From Oxalicibacterium faecigallinarum (lineage in GTDB: Bacteria > Pseudomonadota > Gammaproteobacteria > Burkholderiales > Burkholderiaceae_D), in assembly GCF_014635705.1 (NCBI RefSeq), contig NZ_BMDI01000003.1, forward strand, positions 248,001 to 312,000: DNA of 64,000 bases, read 5' to 3'. This document shows, piece after piece, positions 1 through 8,180 of this stretch (the stretch's first letter is position 1; every line of letters starts with the position of its first letter). A program made the position numbers and the translations under genes. Below the pieces are notes generated by a model, which worked only from the letters and a program-made list of their open reading frames with translations, was not told the origin of the DNA and did not search any database.

Positions 1-87
1 GGTGAGCACAATGAAGAAGTGCTGGCGCAGCTTGGTTATTCGAAAGCGGAAATCGATGATCTGCGTGCAGATCGCGTGATTTCGTAA
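1..87 (+). CDS. C-terminal end of a protein, probably a CaiB/BaiF family CoA-transferase (5' part outside window)
   Basis: The frame open from base 1 encodes 28 residues, beginning GEHNEEVLAQLGYSKAEIDD, and stops at TAA 85-87. The pattern GEHxEEVLxxLGYSxAEIxxL followed by a short V-I ending is the usual tail of family III (CaiB/BaiF, formyl-CoA transferase-like) CoA-transferases. Only the tail is visible, so substrate and start cannot be judged. A strong intrinsic terminator follows 16 bases after the stop, so this is the last gene of its transcript. Confidence 0.6.
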   Translation, partial: GEHNEEVLAQLGYSKAEIDDLRADRVIS

Positions 88-103
88 TCACATAACCAGT
101 TCG

Positions 104-133
104 AAAAAGCCCCTCGATCGAGGGGCTTTTTTT
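104..133 (+). terminator. Rho-independent terminator after the CoA-transferase-like gene
   Basis: AGCCCCTCGATCGAGGGGCT forms a perfect 10-bp self-complementary stem at 108-127. It is followed by a run of seven T (127-133). Confidence 0.9.
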
Positions 134-326
134 ATGGCCGAATGCGGTGTGTCCGTGGGACTGGTTAAACAGGCATCTTGGCGAGCCAACAAAAAGCTTG
201 CCTAACAGGATTGCGATAAGGCAATCTTCTGCTTCCGTCAGCGTTTTGCGTGGCAGGAAGAACAACGCACATCAAGATGCGTGGCTGCACAGTGGCCGAT
301 AAAAGAACCATCAACAAGGAGGAGTA
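134..326. other. Leader region of the binding-protein gene; no gene seen
   Basis: No convincing ORF or RNA gene is visible. A 6-bp inverted repeat (TTGCCT ... AGGCAA, roughly 198-224) lies in the middle. A strong Shine-Dalgarno sequence AAGGAGGA sits at 316-323, just before the ATG at 327. I could not pick out a sigma70 promoter with confidence. Confidence 0.4.
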
Positions 327-1466
327 ATGCGACATTCCGTATGGAAGGGCATGCTTGCGACCATACTACTGACAATCTGTCAGCACGGCATGGCAGAAGA
401 GGGTGTCACCGACAATGCAATTCTGATTGGGCAAACGATAGGCATCACGGGTCCGGTTGCCGGCACCGTCAAAGAAATGAATGCCGGCGCGCAAGCTTAT
501 TTCGGGCACATCAACAAACTCGGTGGTGTGAACGGTCGCAAGATTGAACTACGCACGCTGGATGATCGCTATTTGCCGGATATCGCAGTAAGTAACGCAA
601 GAACATTGATTGAAAAAGACAAGGTGTTTGCGCTTTTCCAGAGTCGTGGCACACCACAGACACTTGCCATCCTGCCTGAGTTATCGCAGCACAAGATTCC
701 TCTGATTGCCCCAGCCACAGGTGCGGAAAGTGTTCATGTCCCATTGAATCGCTACGTGTTCAATGTACGCGCCAAATATCAGGATGAGGTGATCAAGGCG
801 ATTGAACACTTCACGATGCTGGGGATGAAGGACATCGCCTTACTGACCTATGAAAAGGAAGATCCGCTCGGACATGATGGGCTGGTTGGTTTTAACAAAG
901 GCATGGCGCAACATCACCTGACGCCGAGTCTGGTGGCCATTTTTCCTCGTACCAATCCAAACGTTGCCGATGTGGCTAAAAAACTGATCAACGCAAATCC
1001 GAGCGCATTGATCATCGTCAGTTCCGGCGTCAATACGGTCGAGGTGATCAAGGCCATTCGTGCACAAGGCGGCCGCATGCAGATCATGACGCTGTCCAAT
1101 AATGCATCGCAGGACTTCGTGGCTGAACTGGGCAAGGATGCGGCAGGGATTGTCGTATCCCAGATTACGCCACCACCTACGTCATCCACGACGGCCCTGG
1201 GCAAGGAATTTCAGAGCATTGCGAAGGTAGCGAATGTTCCCCTGTCCTATGCGGCAATGGAAGGTTATATGTCAGCCAAAGTACTGGTTGAGGGTTTGCG
1301 TCGTGCTGGACGTAATCTGACGCGCGAAAGCTTGATCAAGACACTGGAAAGCATGCAGCGTGTTGACATCGGCGGCGTACTGATCAGTTACAACGCGCGT
1401 GACCACACGGGTAGTGACTATGTCGAGCTGACGCTGATCGGCAAAGACGGACGTTATGTACGCTGA
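327..1466 (+). CDS. ABC transporter periplasmic substrate-binding protein, branched-chain amino acid (LivK/Peripla_BP_6) type
   Basis: This 379-residue protein has a Sec signal peptide (basic start, hydrophobic stretch, likely cleavage after the GMA near residue 22). The mature part begins with a typical type I binding-fold segment, AILIGQTIGITGPVAGTVKE, and continues with NKLGGVNGRKIELRTLDDRY, both characteristic of LivJ/LivK-like receptors. The role inferred from the family is capture of a small amino acid or related ligand in the periplasm for ABC import. No permease or ATPase genes are adjacent, so it is an orphan receptor here. The ATG at 327 is supported by AAGGAGGA 4 bases upstream. 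The 3' end overlaps the convergent DadA-like gene by 13 bases. The ligand is unknown; the neighbouring amino acid dehydrogenase makes an amino acid plausible. Confidence 0.85.
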   Translation: MRHSVWKGMLATILLTICQHGMAEEGVTDNAILIGQTIGITGPVAGTVKEMNAGAQAYFGHINKLGGVNGRKIELRTLDDRYLPDIAVSNARTLIEKDKVFALFQSRGTPQTLAILPELSQHKIPLIAPATGAESVHVPLNRYVFNVRAKYQDEVIKAIEHFTMLGMKDIALLTYEKEDPLGHDGLVGFNKGMAQHHLTPSLVAIFPRTNPNVADVAKKLINANPSALIIVSSGVNTVEVIKAIRAQGGRMQIMTLSNNASQDFVAELGKDAAGIVVSQITPPPTSSTTALGKEFQSIAKVANVPLSYAAMEGYMSAKVLVEGLRRAGRNLTRESLIKTLESMQRVDIGGVLISYNARDHTGSDYVELTLIGKDGRYVR

Positions 1467-2782
1467 TTGCCGTTGTCGATGATCAGGGATGTCGTTGATG
1501 GCCTGCGCTGAGTGGGCGGACTGGTGAAGTTGAAGTCAACTTCAGGCACGTTGCCGGAAACGATGTCGGCAATCGCCCGGCCGGAGCCGCAGCCCATCGT
1601 CCATCCGAGCGAACCGTGCCCGGTATTCAGATACAGATTGGTGTACCTGGTTTTGCCAATGTAGGGGATATTGGATGGCGTGAGCGGCCGCAGTCCTGCC
1701 CAGTAAACTGGGACGTCAAAGTTACATGCTTCCGGAAATAGCTCGCGTGCGCGGCGGGTGATCGCATCACAACGTGCCGGATTCAACGCGCGCGAATAAC
1801 CGTTGAATTCGCAGGTGCCGGCCACGCGCAATTGGTCGCCCAGACGGGACACAACCAGTTTGTAGCCATCGTCAATCAGTGAAACCGTCGGTGCCGCGGA
1901 TGGATTGATCACGGGATAGGTGGCTGAATATCCCTTGCCAGGATAAATCAGGAGATCAATCCCCAGTGGCTTGAGTACATCGACAGAAAAACTGCCCATG
2001 GCCACGACAAAGGCATCGGCGTACAAAGTCTGGTGTCGACCTTCTGCATCGATGATTTCCACGCCGCTGACCCGTGCGGAGCTGCCGGTACCTTCCCTGA
2101 GCAGCCGTGTGATCGTGTGATTAAAATGGAAGGTGACACCACGGTCTTGCGCATGTTGTGCCAAACCTCTGGTGAACTGGTAGATGTCTCCGGACTCATC
2201 GCTCGCGGTAAAGTCTGCTCCCACGATTTGATCGCGGATAGCCTGGAGAGCCGGCTCCAGCCTGATGGCTTCATCGACTGTCAATGGATCGCGCGGGCAT
2301 CCCAGTTCGCGCATGATGGCGGCCGATGTGAGCGAGCTGTCAAATTCCTTCTGATCCGTATAGAAATGCAGAATGCCACGCGTGAGGCAGTGATAGTCAA
2401 TAGCTGTTTCTGCACGCACTTGTTGCAAAGTCTGACGGCTGTACTCGGCAATCGCAACAATCTGGCGGATGTTGTAAGCCGTGCGAGCAGGCGTGCACTC
2501 GCGCAAGAAGTGCAGCCCCCATTTCCATTGCAGCCACTCAGGACGAAAACGATAAAGGAGCGGTGCATCCTCCTTGCCGAGTGAGCGCAACAGCGTCAGC
2601 GGCGCGGTCTTGTTCGCCCATGGTGTGGCATGCGACACCGAAATCTGACAACCATTGGCAAAGCTGGTTTCTTGTGCCGGGCCTGGCTGACGATCAATAA
2701 CGGTGACGTCGTGTCCTGCCTTGTTAAGAAACCAGGCAGAGGCAGTACCGATGATGCCGGCGCCCAGAACAATGACTTTCAT
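1454..2782 (-). CDS. dadA: FAD-dependent D-amino acid dehydrogenase small subunit-like protein
   Basis: This 442-residue DAO-fold oxidoreductase would oxidise D-amino acids to 2-oxo acids at the membrane and pass electrons to quinone, as DadA does. The N-terminus MKVIVLGAGIIGTASAWFLN is the Rossmann FAD-binding motif (GxGxxG). It is followed by ETSFANGCQIS and, near the C-terminus, GHGSLGWTMGCGSGRAIADI, both hallmark DadA segments. Length fits the family (about 430). I chose the ATG at 2782: a longer frame runs upstream to 2920 but puts 46 non-conserved residues before the FAD motif. No strong ribosome binding site precedes it. It converges on and overlaps the binding-protein gene by 13 bases. 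The exact substrate is inferred; several DadA paralogues exist in Burkholderiales. Confidence 0.82.
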   Translation of the reverse strand: MKVIVLGAGIIGTASAWFLNKAGHDVTVIDRQPGPAQETSFANGCQISVSHATPWANKTAPLTLLRSLGKEDAPLLYRFRPEWLQWKWGLHFLRECTPARTAYNIRQIVAIAEYSRQTLQQVRAETAIDYHCLTRGILHFYTDQKEFDSSLTSAAIMRELGCPRDPLTVDEAIRLEPALQAIRDQIVGADFTASDESGDIYQFTRGLAQHAQDRGVTFHFNHTITRLLREGTGSSARVSGVEIIDAEGRHQTLYADAFVVAMGSFSVDVLKPLGIDLLIYPGKGYSATYPVINPSAAPTVSLIDDGYKLVVSRLGDQLRVAGTCEFNGYSRALNPARCDAITRRARELFPEACNFDVPVYWAGLRPLTPSNIPYIGKTRYTNLYLNTGHGSLGWTMGCGSGRAIADIVSGNVPEVDFNFTSPPTQRRPSTTSLIIDNGNQRT

Positions 2783-3090
2783 GCTTTTTCGAACAAGGAG
2801 GGTAGATGACGGAAAGAGGTTGCGCTGCTTGTGTAAGTAACGAGAACGAAGGCTACCTTGATTTGCCTTTGCGCACCTATGACGGCTGTCAAGAAAGTGC
2901 TTTAGCGAGGATAAACACACATGCCGAGCGGCGATTTGCTTGAATAGTAGGGTAATACAATAAGTATTAAGTAATGGTATTTATTAAATACTTTAACTAT
3001 ACGTAATCATTTTTGACGATTACGATGCATACAAGGTCGGCAAACATGCAGGCCAACTCTGGCCGACATGCCCCCGCGAGGAGAAGTGCT
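2783..3090. promoter_or_regulatory. AT-rich divergent intergenic region with two inverted repeats
   Basis: This gap separates the dadA-like gene (minus) and the small unknown gene (plus). It holds AAGTATT/AATACTT (2962-2968 and 2987-2993) and CGTAATC/GATTACG (3002-3008 and 3018-3024). The segment 2940-3010 is far richer in A+T than its surroundings, as expected of a promoter/operator zone. No complete -35/-10 pair could be fixed with confidence. Confidence 0.45.
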
Positions 3091-3426
3091 ATGACTATCA
3101 CCGTAACTGAACAATGCCCAATCGGACCTGCCGTGACTTGCCATCTGGCAGCTTATAACGCTGCGTTTTATGAACTCGGATTGAGCTGGCACTGGGATGA
3201 TGAAACCTTTCATGCACTGCAAAGCTTGCCTTGTGAGCGTGAATGGATCAAGGCATACATGAAGTCGCACCAGTCGCATTTGTTGTCGGCATACGACCCT
3301 GATTTTCTGATTGATGCGATTCAGACCGCGAAAGCGCGCTGTTTTGAAACCATGACGGATGGTGGCGTTAAAAAAGCCGCTTCGGTCAACTGGGCCGCGT
3401 TTCAGCAGGCTGAGGTTGGTGTCTGA
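3091..3426 (+). CDS. Small conserved-looking protein of unknown function
   Basis: This 111-residue protein starts MTITVTEQCPIGPAVTCHLA. No family is recognised. It appears soluble, with no signal peptide or membrane segment, four cysteines, and an aromatic patch ELGLSWHWDDETFHAL near residue 35. The ATG at 3091 is preferred over upstream ATGs (frame open from 3013) because GAGGAGAAG lies 5-13 bases before it. It is monocistronic: an AT-rich palindromic region lies upstream and an intrinsic terminator follows 49 bases after the stop. The acidic, helix-rich composition fits a small cytoplasmic protein; nothing more can be said. Confidence 0.7.
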   Translation: MTITVTEQCPIGPAVTCHLAAYNAAFYELGLSWHWDDETFHALQSLPCEREWIKAYMKSHQSHLLSAYDPDFLIDAIQTAKARCFETMTDGGVKKAASVNWAAFQQAEVGV

Positions 3427-3470
3427 TCAAAGAATTGCACATCTGGACTGACTGATGTGCGATGCTGAAA

Positions 3471-3498
3471 AAAATGCCCGCTGTCAGCGGGCTTTTTT
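3471..3498 (+). terminator. Rho-independent terminator after the 111-residue protein gene
   Basis: GCCCGCT-GTC-AGCGGGC (3476-3492) forms a 7-bp GC stem followed by T6 and further T's. Confidence 0.88.
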
Positions 3499-3525
3499 AT
3501 TTTTTGGGTACGAGGGCGCAAACAT

Positions 3526-3849
3526 TCAGTTGCCGGGCTGCCAGATGTAATCGAAACGCTCGACTGCTGTCATCCATACAATCCCATCGCCAACGTGATT
3601 GGTGGAACTCATTTGCTTGATGGTGTCGTAAAGCGATAGCGCATATTGGTCGTCAACGATCAGTTCGATACGCACTTTGGGCGAGTAGTCGAGTAGTTCT
3701 TCTTTATGACCCTGTGGCTGATGACGTAATGGTGAGCTGCAGCCTTCCACCTGAGTGATGGTCATGCCAGGAAAGCCCGGCATAACTCGCAGCGCTTCGC
3801 TGACGTCTTCTAGACGTGCCGGGCGAATGATGGCCTTGATTTCTTTCAT
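3526..3849 (-). CDS. PII-like signalling protein of the type linked to heavy-metal RND pumps
   Basis: This 107-residue protein begins MKEIKAIIRPARLEDVSEAL, the classic start of GlnB/GlnK proteins. It retains the LDYSPKVRIELIVDD strand that follows the T-loop. The T-loop itself is different: where GlnB has a Tyr-51 uridylylation site, this protein reads GCSSPLRHQPQG with no tyrosine. The usual C-terminal TGxxGDGKIF nucleotide-binding segment is altered to HVGDGIVWMTAVERF. It is the last gene of the metal-efflux operon, 74 bases after the RND pump gene. A separate PII clade (PII-NG) encoded beside CusA/CzcA-type pumps is known, and this fits it. A role in sensing nucleotides or metals for the pump is inference. 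Confidence 0.82.
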   Translation of the reverse strand: MKEIKAIIRPARLEDVSEALRVMPGFPGMTITQVEGCSSPLRHQPQGHKEELLDYSPKVRIELIVDDQYALSLYDTIKQMSSTNHVGDGIVWMTAVERFDYIWQPGN

Positions 3850-3923
3850 CTGTGACTCCTTGCTTGAACGGTTGGATGATCCATGCCGTCCGTCAAGACG
3901 GCATGGAAGTCAGGAAGCCTGGA

Positions 3924-6900
3924 TCAGGCCTCGCCAGGATTGTCGTCAAACCAGCGATACAGAACCGGCAGCACCAGTAACGTCAGGGCCGTACATGTGA
4001 TCAGACCGCCGATCACAACGACAGCCAGAGGCTTTTGTACTTCCGAACCCGGTCCGGTCGCAAACAGGAAGGGCACCAAGCCAAGCATCGCTACCGTTGC
4101 CGTCATCATGACCGGGCGGAAACGCATGGTTGCACCTTTCACGACCGCATCGGCCAGTTCCATGCCGTCTGTACGCAGCTTGCGAATGTAAGACACCATC
4201 ACCACGCCATTCAACACAGCAATACCCCACAGCGCGATGAAGCCCACAGACGCTGGCACGGACAGATATTCGCCCGTTACGAACAAGCCGATGATGCCGC
4301 CAATCGAAGCGAACGGCAGCACGGTGATGATCAGCGTTGCGTAGCGGACCGAATTGAACAGCAGGAACAGCAGGAAGAAGATCGCACCGACCGTGACAGG
4401 CACGATGATGGCCATATGGCCCAAAGCGCGTTCCATGTTCTGGAACTGACCGCCCCATTCAAGGTAGTAACCGGAAGGCAGTTGTACCTTGGATTGCACG
4501 ACTTGCTGCAGTTCTGCCACGAAGCCACCCAAGTCACGGTTTTCGACGTTGATTGCAACCACGACGCGACGCTTGCCGCCTTCGCGACTGATCTGTGCAG
4601 GACCGTCACGTACTTCGATCTTGGCCAGACTGTCGAGCGGGACGCGTACACCGTGCGGTGTGGTCAGCAGGATTTGGCGAATCGCCTGCACGTTGCCACG
4701 GAAATCTTCCGGCAGACGAACCGCGGCAGAGAAGCGGCGTTCACCTTCGTAGATTTCGGTTGCCGTCTTGCCGGCAATTGCCACCTCGATCACGTCATGC
4801 ACATCAGACACGTTCAGCCCGTAACGCGCGATGGCCTGACGATCAATGTTGATCGACAGATATTGCTGACCGCTGACGCGATCAACGCGGATATCACGTG
4901 CACCTTGTACGTTACCGGCAACACGTGCAATCTCCTGTGCCTTCTGCAGCAGTCGATCAAGATCTTCACCGAAGACTTTGACCGCAACGTCGGAACGAAC
5001 ACCCGTCACCATTTCGTCAACACGATCCGAAATTGGTTGGGCCATGACGACCTGCGCACTTGGAATGACTTGCAGGCGTTTCTGAATTTCCGCTTCAATC
5101 GTGTTTTGCGTCCAGCCCTCCGGCCATTCGCTCTTCGGTTTCAGGCTGACGATGGGTGTGGATTCATTCTGCGCCTGGGGATCCGCAGGGCTTTCACCAC
5201 GACCGACCCCGGAAATGGCTGACTTCACACCAGGAACCGACATGACAATCGCCATGGCTTGTTTCTCGAGTGCGATCGATTCTTCGAGTGAAATGTTGGG
5301 CACACGGTTGATACCAGGCACGATGGAGCCCTCTTTCATTTCCGGAATGAAGGCAGTGCCCAGCAACGGCAACAGTGCAACCGACGCAACGAAAGCGCCA
5401 ACGGCAAGAATCAGCGTTTTCTTCGCATTGGCCAATACCCAACTCAGCATACGCAGATAATGTTTTTTCATGAACGCGATTACACGCGTGTCATGTTCCG
5501 CGCCACCTTTGAGCATGTACGAAGACAGGACGGGCGACAGCGTCATCGACAGGAACAAGGAAATGGCCAAGGCAATTGCGATGGTGTACGCCAAGGGGGC
5601 AAACATCTTGCCTTCCATACCCTGCAAGGTCATCAGTGGGAGGAACACCAGAATGATGATGCCGATACCAAATACCACTGGTGTCGCGACTTCGATCACG
5701 GCGTTCAGAATGATCTGAATCTTGCGCTTGCCATACTTGTTCGGTCGCCCAAGATGTTCGAAGGCGTTTTCCACCACCACGACCGAGCCATCGACCATCA
5801 GACCGATCGCTACCGCAAGGCCGCCTAATGACATCAGGTTGGCCGAGATGCCCAGCTGGTTCATGAAGAAGAACGTGAGAAGTGGTGTGAGCACCAGCGT
5901 CGCAACAACAATCACGGATGACCGCACATCGCCAAGGAAGATAAACAGAATGATCACCACAAGGGCGACACCTTCCATAAGCACCTTGGCAACGGTCCAC
6001 AATGCCGAGTCGACCAGTTCACTCCGGTCATAGTAAGGCACGATTTGCAGGCCATCGGGCAGCATGCCCTGACTGTTGATTTCTGCAACACGGTCCTTGA
6101 TCCGGGTGACGACTTCCTTGGCGTTGCCTCCTCGCATCATCATCACGATACCGCCGACGGATTCGGTCACACCATTCTTGATGAGCGCGCCGTACCGGAC
6201 TTCATGTCCCATGCTGACCTTGGCGACATCGCGGACGTACACTGGCGTGCCATTCGATTCCGAGAGGACGATATTGCCAATGTCATCCAGATTTTCAATT
6301 AGACCAACACCACGGATCAGGTATTGCTCAGCGTATTGCGGCAAGATGCCGCCGCCGGAGTTGGCGTTGTTGCGTGCCAGTCCCTGATAAACGGTTTCAA
6401 GCGATATACCGTAGTAGGTCATGCGATCCGGATTAACCAGAACCTGGTATTGCTTGACGTAGCCACCTTGCGAGTTGATTTCGGCAACTTGCGGGATCGA
6501 ACGTAACAGTGGACGAACGACCCAGTCTTGCACGATGCGACGTTCGGTCAGCTCTTTCTGAGTCAGTTCGCGGTCACCATCATCTGGTTTGTCGAGCGTG
6601 TATTGATAGACCTCGCCCAGACCGGTTGAAACAGGACCGAGCACAGGCGTGATGCCGCTGGGCATACGTGAACCGATCTCGATCAAGCGTTCCATTACCA
6701 ATTGCCGCGCAAAGTACACATCGGTGGCATCCGTGAAAACCAAGGTGATCAGAGACAGGCCAGGCTTGTTCAATGAGCGCATTTCTTCTAGACCGGGCAA
6801 ACCGGTCATGGCGATTTCGATCGGAACGGTCACGAAACGCTCAACTTCTTCAGGCGAGCGGCCGGTAGCATCCGTTGCGATTTGAACCTGCACGTTGGTT

Positions 6901-7025
6901 ACGTCAGGAAAAGCATCGACAGATAATTTACGCATGGCGTCGAGGCCCACAACAAGGGCAATGACGGCCAGAACGATAACAATCAGCCGCTGCTGCAGAG
7001 CAGTGCGGATAGTCTTCTCTAGCAT
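3924..7025 (-). CDS. czcA: Heavy-metal efflux RND pump, inner-membrane proton antiporter (CzcA/CusA family)
   Basis: This 1033-residue RND protein would drive metal cations out of the cell through a tripartite complex using the proton gradient. It starts MLEKTIRTALQQRLIVIVLA and runs into TM1. Two large periplasmic domains and twelve membrane segments are evident from hydrophobicity. The HME signature in TM4 (about residue 400) reads VAIGLMVDGSVVVVENAFEH, keeping the Asp and Glu of the proton relay but having Ala-Ile-Gly where CzcA has Asp-Phe-Gly. The first residues of the CusA methionine relay are not seen (KEGSIVPGINRVPNISLEE at that place), arguing against Cu/Ag. The metal cannot be assigned; a divalent cation is inferred. 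It lies 3 bases after the adaptor gene. The symbol marks family membership only. Confidence 0.9.
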   Translation of the reverse strand: MLEKTIRTALQQRLIVIVLAVIALVVGLDAMRKLSVDAFPDVTNVQVQIATDATGRSPEEVERFVTVPIEIAMTGLPGLEEMRSLNKPGLSLITLVFTDATDVYFARQLVMERLIEIGSRMPSGITPVLGPVSTGLGEVYQYTLDKPDDGDRELTQKELTERRIVQDWVVRPLLRSIPQVAEINSQGGYVKQYQVLVNPDRMTYYGISLETVYQGLARNNANSGGGILPQYAEQYLIRGVGLIENLDDIGNIVLSESNGTPVYVRDVAKVSMGHEVRYGALIKNGVTESVGGIVMMMRGGNAKEVVTRIKDRVAEINSQGMLPDGLQIVPYYDRSELVDSALWTVAKVLMEGVALVVIILFIFLGDVRSSVIVVATLVLTPLLTFFFMNQLGISANLMSLGGLAVAIGLMVDGSVVVVENAFEHLGRPNKYGKRKIQIILNAVIEVATPVVFGIGIIILVFLPLMTLQGMEGKMFAPLAYTIAIALAISLFLSMTLSPVLSSYMLKGGAEHDTRVIAFMKKHYLRMLSWVLANAKKTLILAVGAFVASVALLPLLGTAFIPEMKEGSIVPGINRVPNISLEESIALEKQAMAIVMSVPGVKSAISGVGRGESPADPQAQNESTPIVSLKPKSEWPEGWTQNTIEAEIQKRLQVIPSAQVVMAQPISDRVDEMVTGVRSDVAVKVFGEDLDRLLQKAQEIARVAGNVQGARDIRVDRVSGQQYLSINIDRQAIARYGLNVSDVHDVIEVAIAGKTATEIYEGERRFSAAVRLPEDFRGNVQAIRQILLTTPHGVRVPLDSLAKIEVRDGPAQISREGGKRRVVVAINVENRDLGGFVAELQQVVQSKVQLPSGYYLEWGGQFQNMERALGHMAIIVPVTVGAIFFLLFLLFNSVRYATLIITVLPFASIGGIIGLFVTGEYLSVPASVGFIALWGIAVLNGVVMVSYIRKLRTDGMELADAVVKGATMRFRPVMMTATVAMLGLVPFLFATGPGSEVQKPLAVVVIGGLITCTALTLLVLPVLYRWFDDNPGEA

Positions 7026-7028
7026 GAT

Positions 7029-8180
7029 TTACTCCTGAGCGATGCCGACGCGCTGATTGTTCAGATGGAAGGCACCCTCGGAAACGATGCGATCGCCTGC
7101 CTTGAGTCCAGAGATGACCGTACGTGTGCCGTTATGTGATTGGCCCAGTTGCACTTGGGTGGCGCGGTACTGACCTTCTTTGGTTTCGACGAAGACCAGA
7201 TCTTCATTCTCGAAACGTACTACTGCCGAGGCTGGAATCACCAACTGTTCAGTAGGGCGGCTTGCGATCAGCATGGTCGCAAGCATCGCTGGTTTTAGTC
7301 GACCATCTTTATTGTCGATCGCAGTACGAACTTGTACAGTACGTGTCTCAGGATTGACGATTTGGCCGACATAGATCAGCTTGCCGGAAAATCGCATATG
7401 GTTGAGTGCAGGAACTTCAATATCCACCGTCTGGCCGGTTGCGACAAGATCAGCCTGTTGCTCGGGGACTTCTGCCACTGCCCAGACTTGAGACAGATCG
7501 GCAACGGTAAATAAAGCATCGGCTGGTTGTACAACTTGGCCTGGCGAGACCTTGAACTCGACAACCGAGCCACGCAGTGTGGAGACGACCGGCGAGAAGG
7601 AACTGATCTCGCCACTCTTGCCCATGTTGGCAATTGCCGCAGGCGACATGCCCAAAACCTTGAGCTGATCGGATGCTGCACGCGATTCGGCAGCGGCGAC
7701 GGCCGCTTCGTTTTCACGACGTTGCAACTCTGCTTTACCGATAACATCGGCAGCGAACAACTGTCGTGCACGTTCCTTGTTATCCATTTGCAGCTCAGCT
7801 TGTGCACGCGCTTTCAGATACGCAAGCTGGGCGCTACCGAGTTCCGTGCTGTGCAGACGTGCCAGCACATCACCCGGTTTGACGGCTTGACCAAGCATGG
7901 CGGTAATGTCGGCAACTCGGCCAGTGACTGGTGCGCCAATACGTGCCATGCGTTCGCGATCAAAATCGATCAAGCCGGCAACGCGCAGCACATCACTGAA
8001 GGGTTCCAGTCCGACAGTTGCAATTTTGATGCGTGTACGCGCCGCTTCATCGGCGATCACCATGTTAGGGTCGGTTGGTGCGGCGGGTGCTGCACTTTCC
8101 GCAGGTGCCTTGTCGCCGCAAGCAGCGAGTGAGAAGCAAAGTGCGATGAGCGCTGCGGAGGTGGAGAGTCGAGAAATCAT
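7029..8180 (-). CDS. czcB: RND periplasmic adaptor (membrane fusion) lipoprotein, CzcB-like
   Basis: This 383-residue protein has a lipoprotein signal peptide with lipobox LAAC (Cys near residue 21), so it is predicted to be anchored in the inner membrane. It has a biotinyl-lipoyl-like region split around an alpha-helical hairpin (about residues 80-200: GQAVKPGDVLARLHS ... SPGQVVQPADALFTVADLS) and a beta-barrel/MP domain. This is the usual order in CzcB/CusB adaptors linking pump to outer-membrane channel. No CzcB-type His-rich N-terminal metal-binding extension is visible. Its start overlaps the stop of the upstream channel gene by 4 bases (ATGA), indicating translational coupling. The symbol marks family membership only. 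Confidence 0.88.
   Translation of the reverse strand: MISRLSTSAALIALCFSLAACGDKAPAESAAPAAPTDPNMVIADEAARTRIKIATVGLEPFSDVLRVAGLIDFDRERMARIGAPVTGRVADITAMLGQAVKPGDVLARLHSTELGSAQLAYLKARAQAELQMDNKERARQLFAADVIGKAELQRRENEAAVAAAESRAASDQLKVLGMSPAAIANMGKSGEISSFSPVVSTLRGSVVEFKVSPGQVVQPADALFTVADLSQVWAVAEVPEQQADLVATGQTVDIEVPALNHMRFSGKLIYVGQIVNPETRTVQVRTAIDNKDGRLKPAMLATMLIASRPTEQLVIPASAVVRFENEDLVFVETKEGQYRATQVQLGQSHNGTRTVISGLKAGDRIVSEGAFHLNNQRVGIAQE

Noticed and set aside
4035-5222. 395-codon open frame on the plus strand
   Set aside because: It is antisense to the RND pump gene, lacks a ribosome binding site and gives an unstructured His/Arg/Asp-rich product. The pump protein on the other strand has full family motifs.
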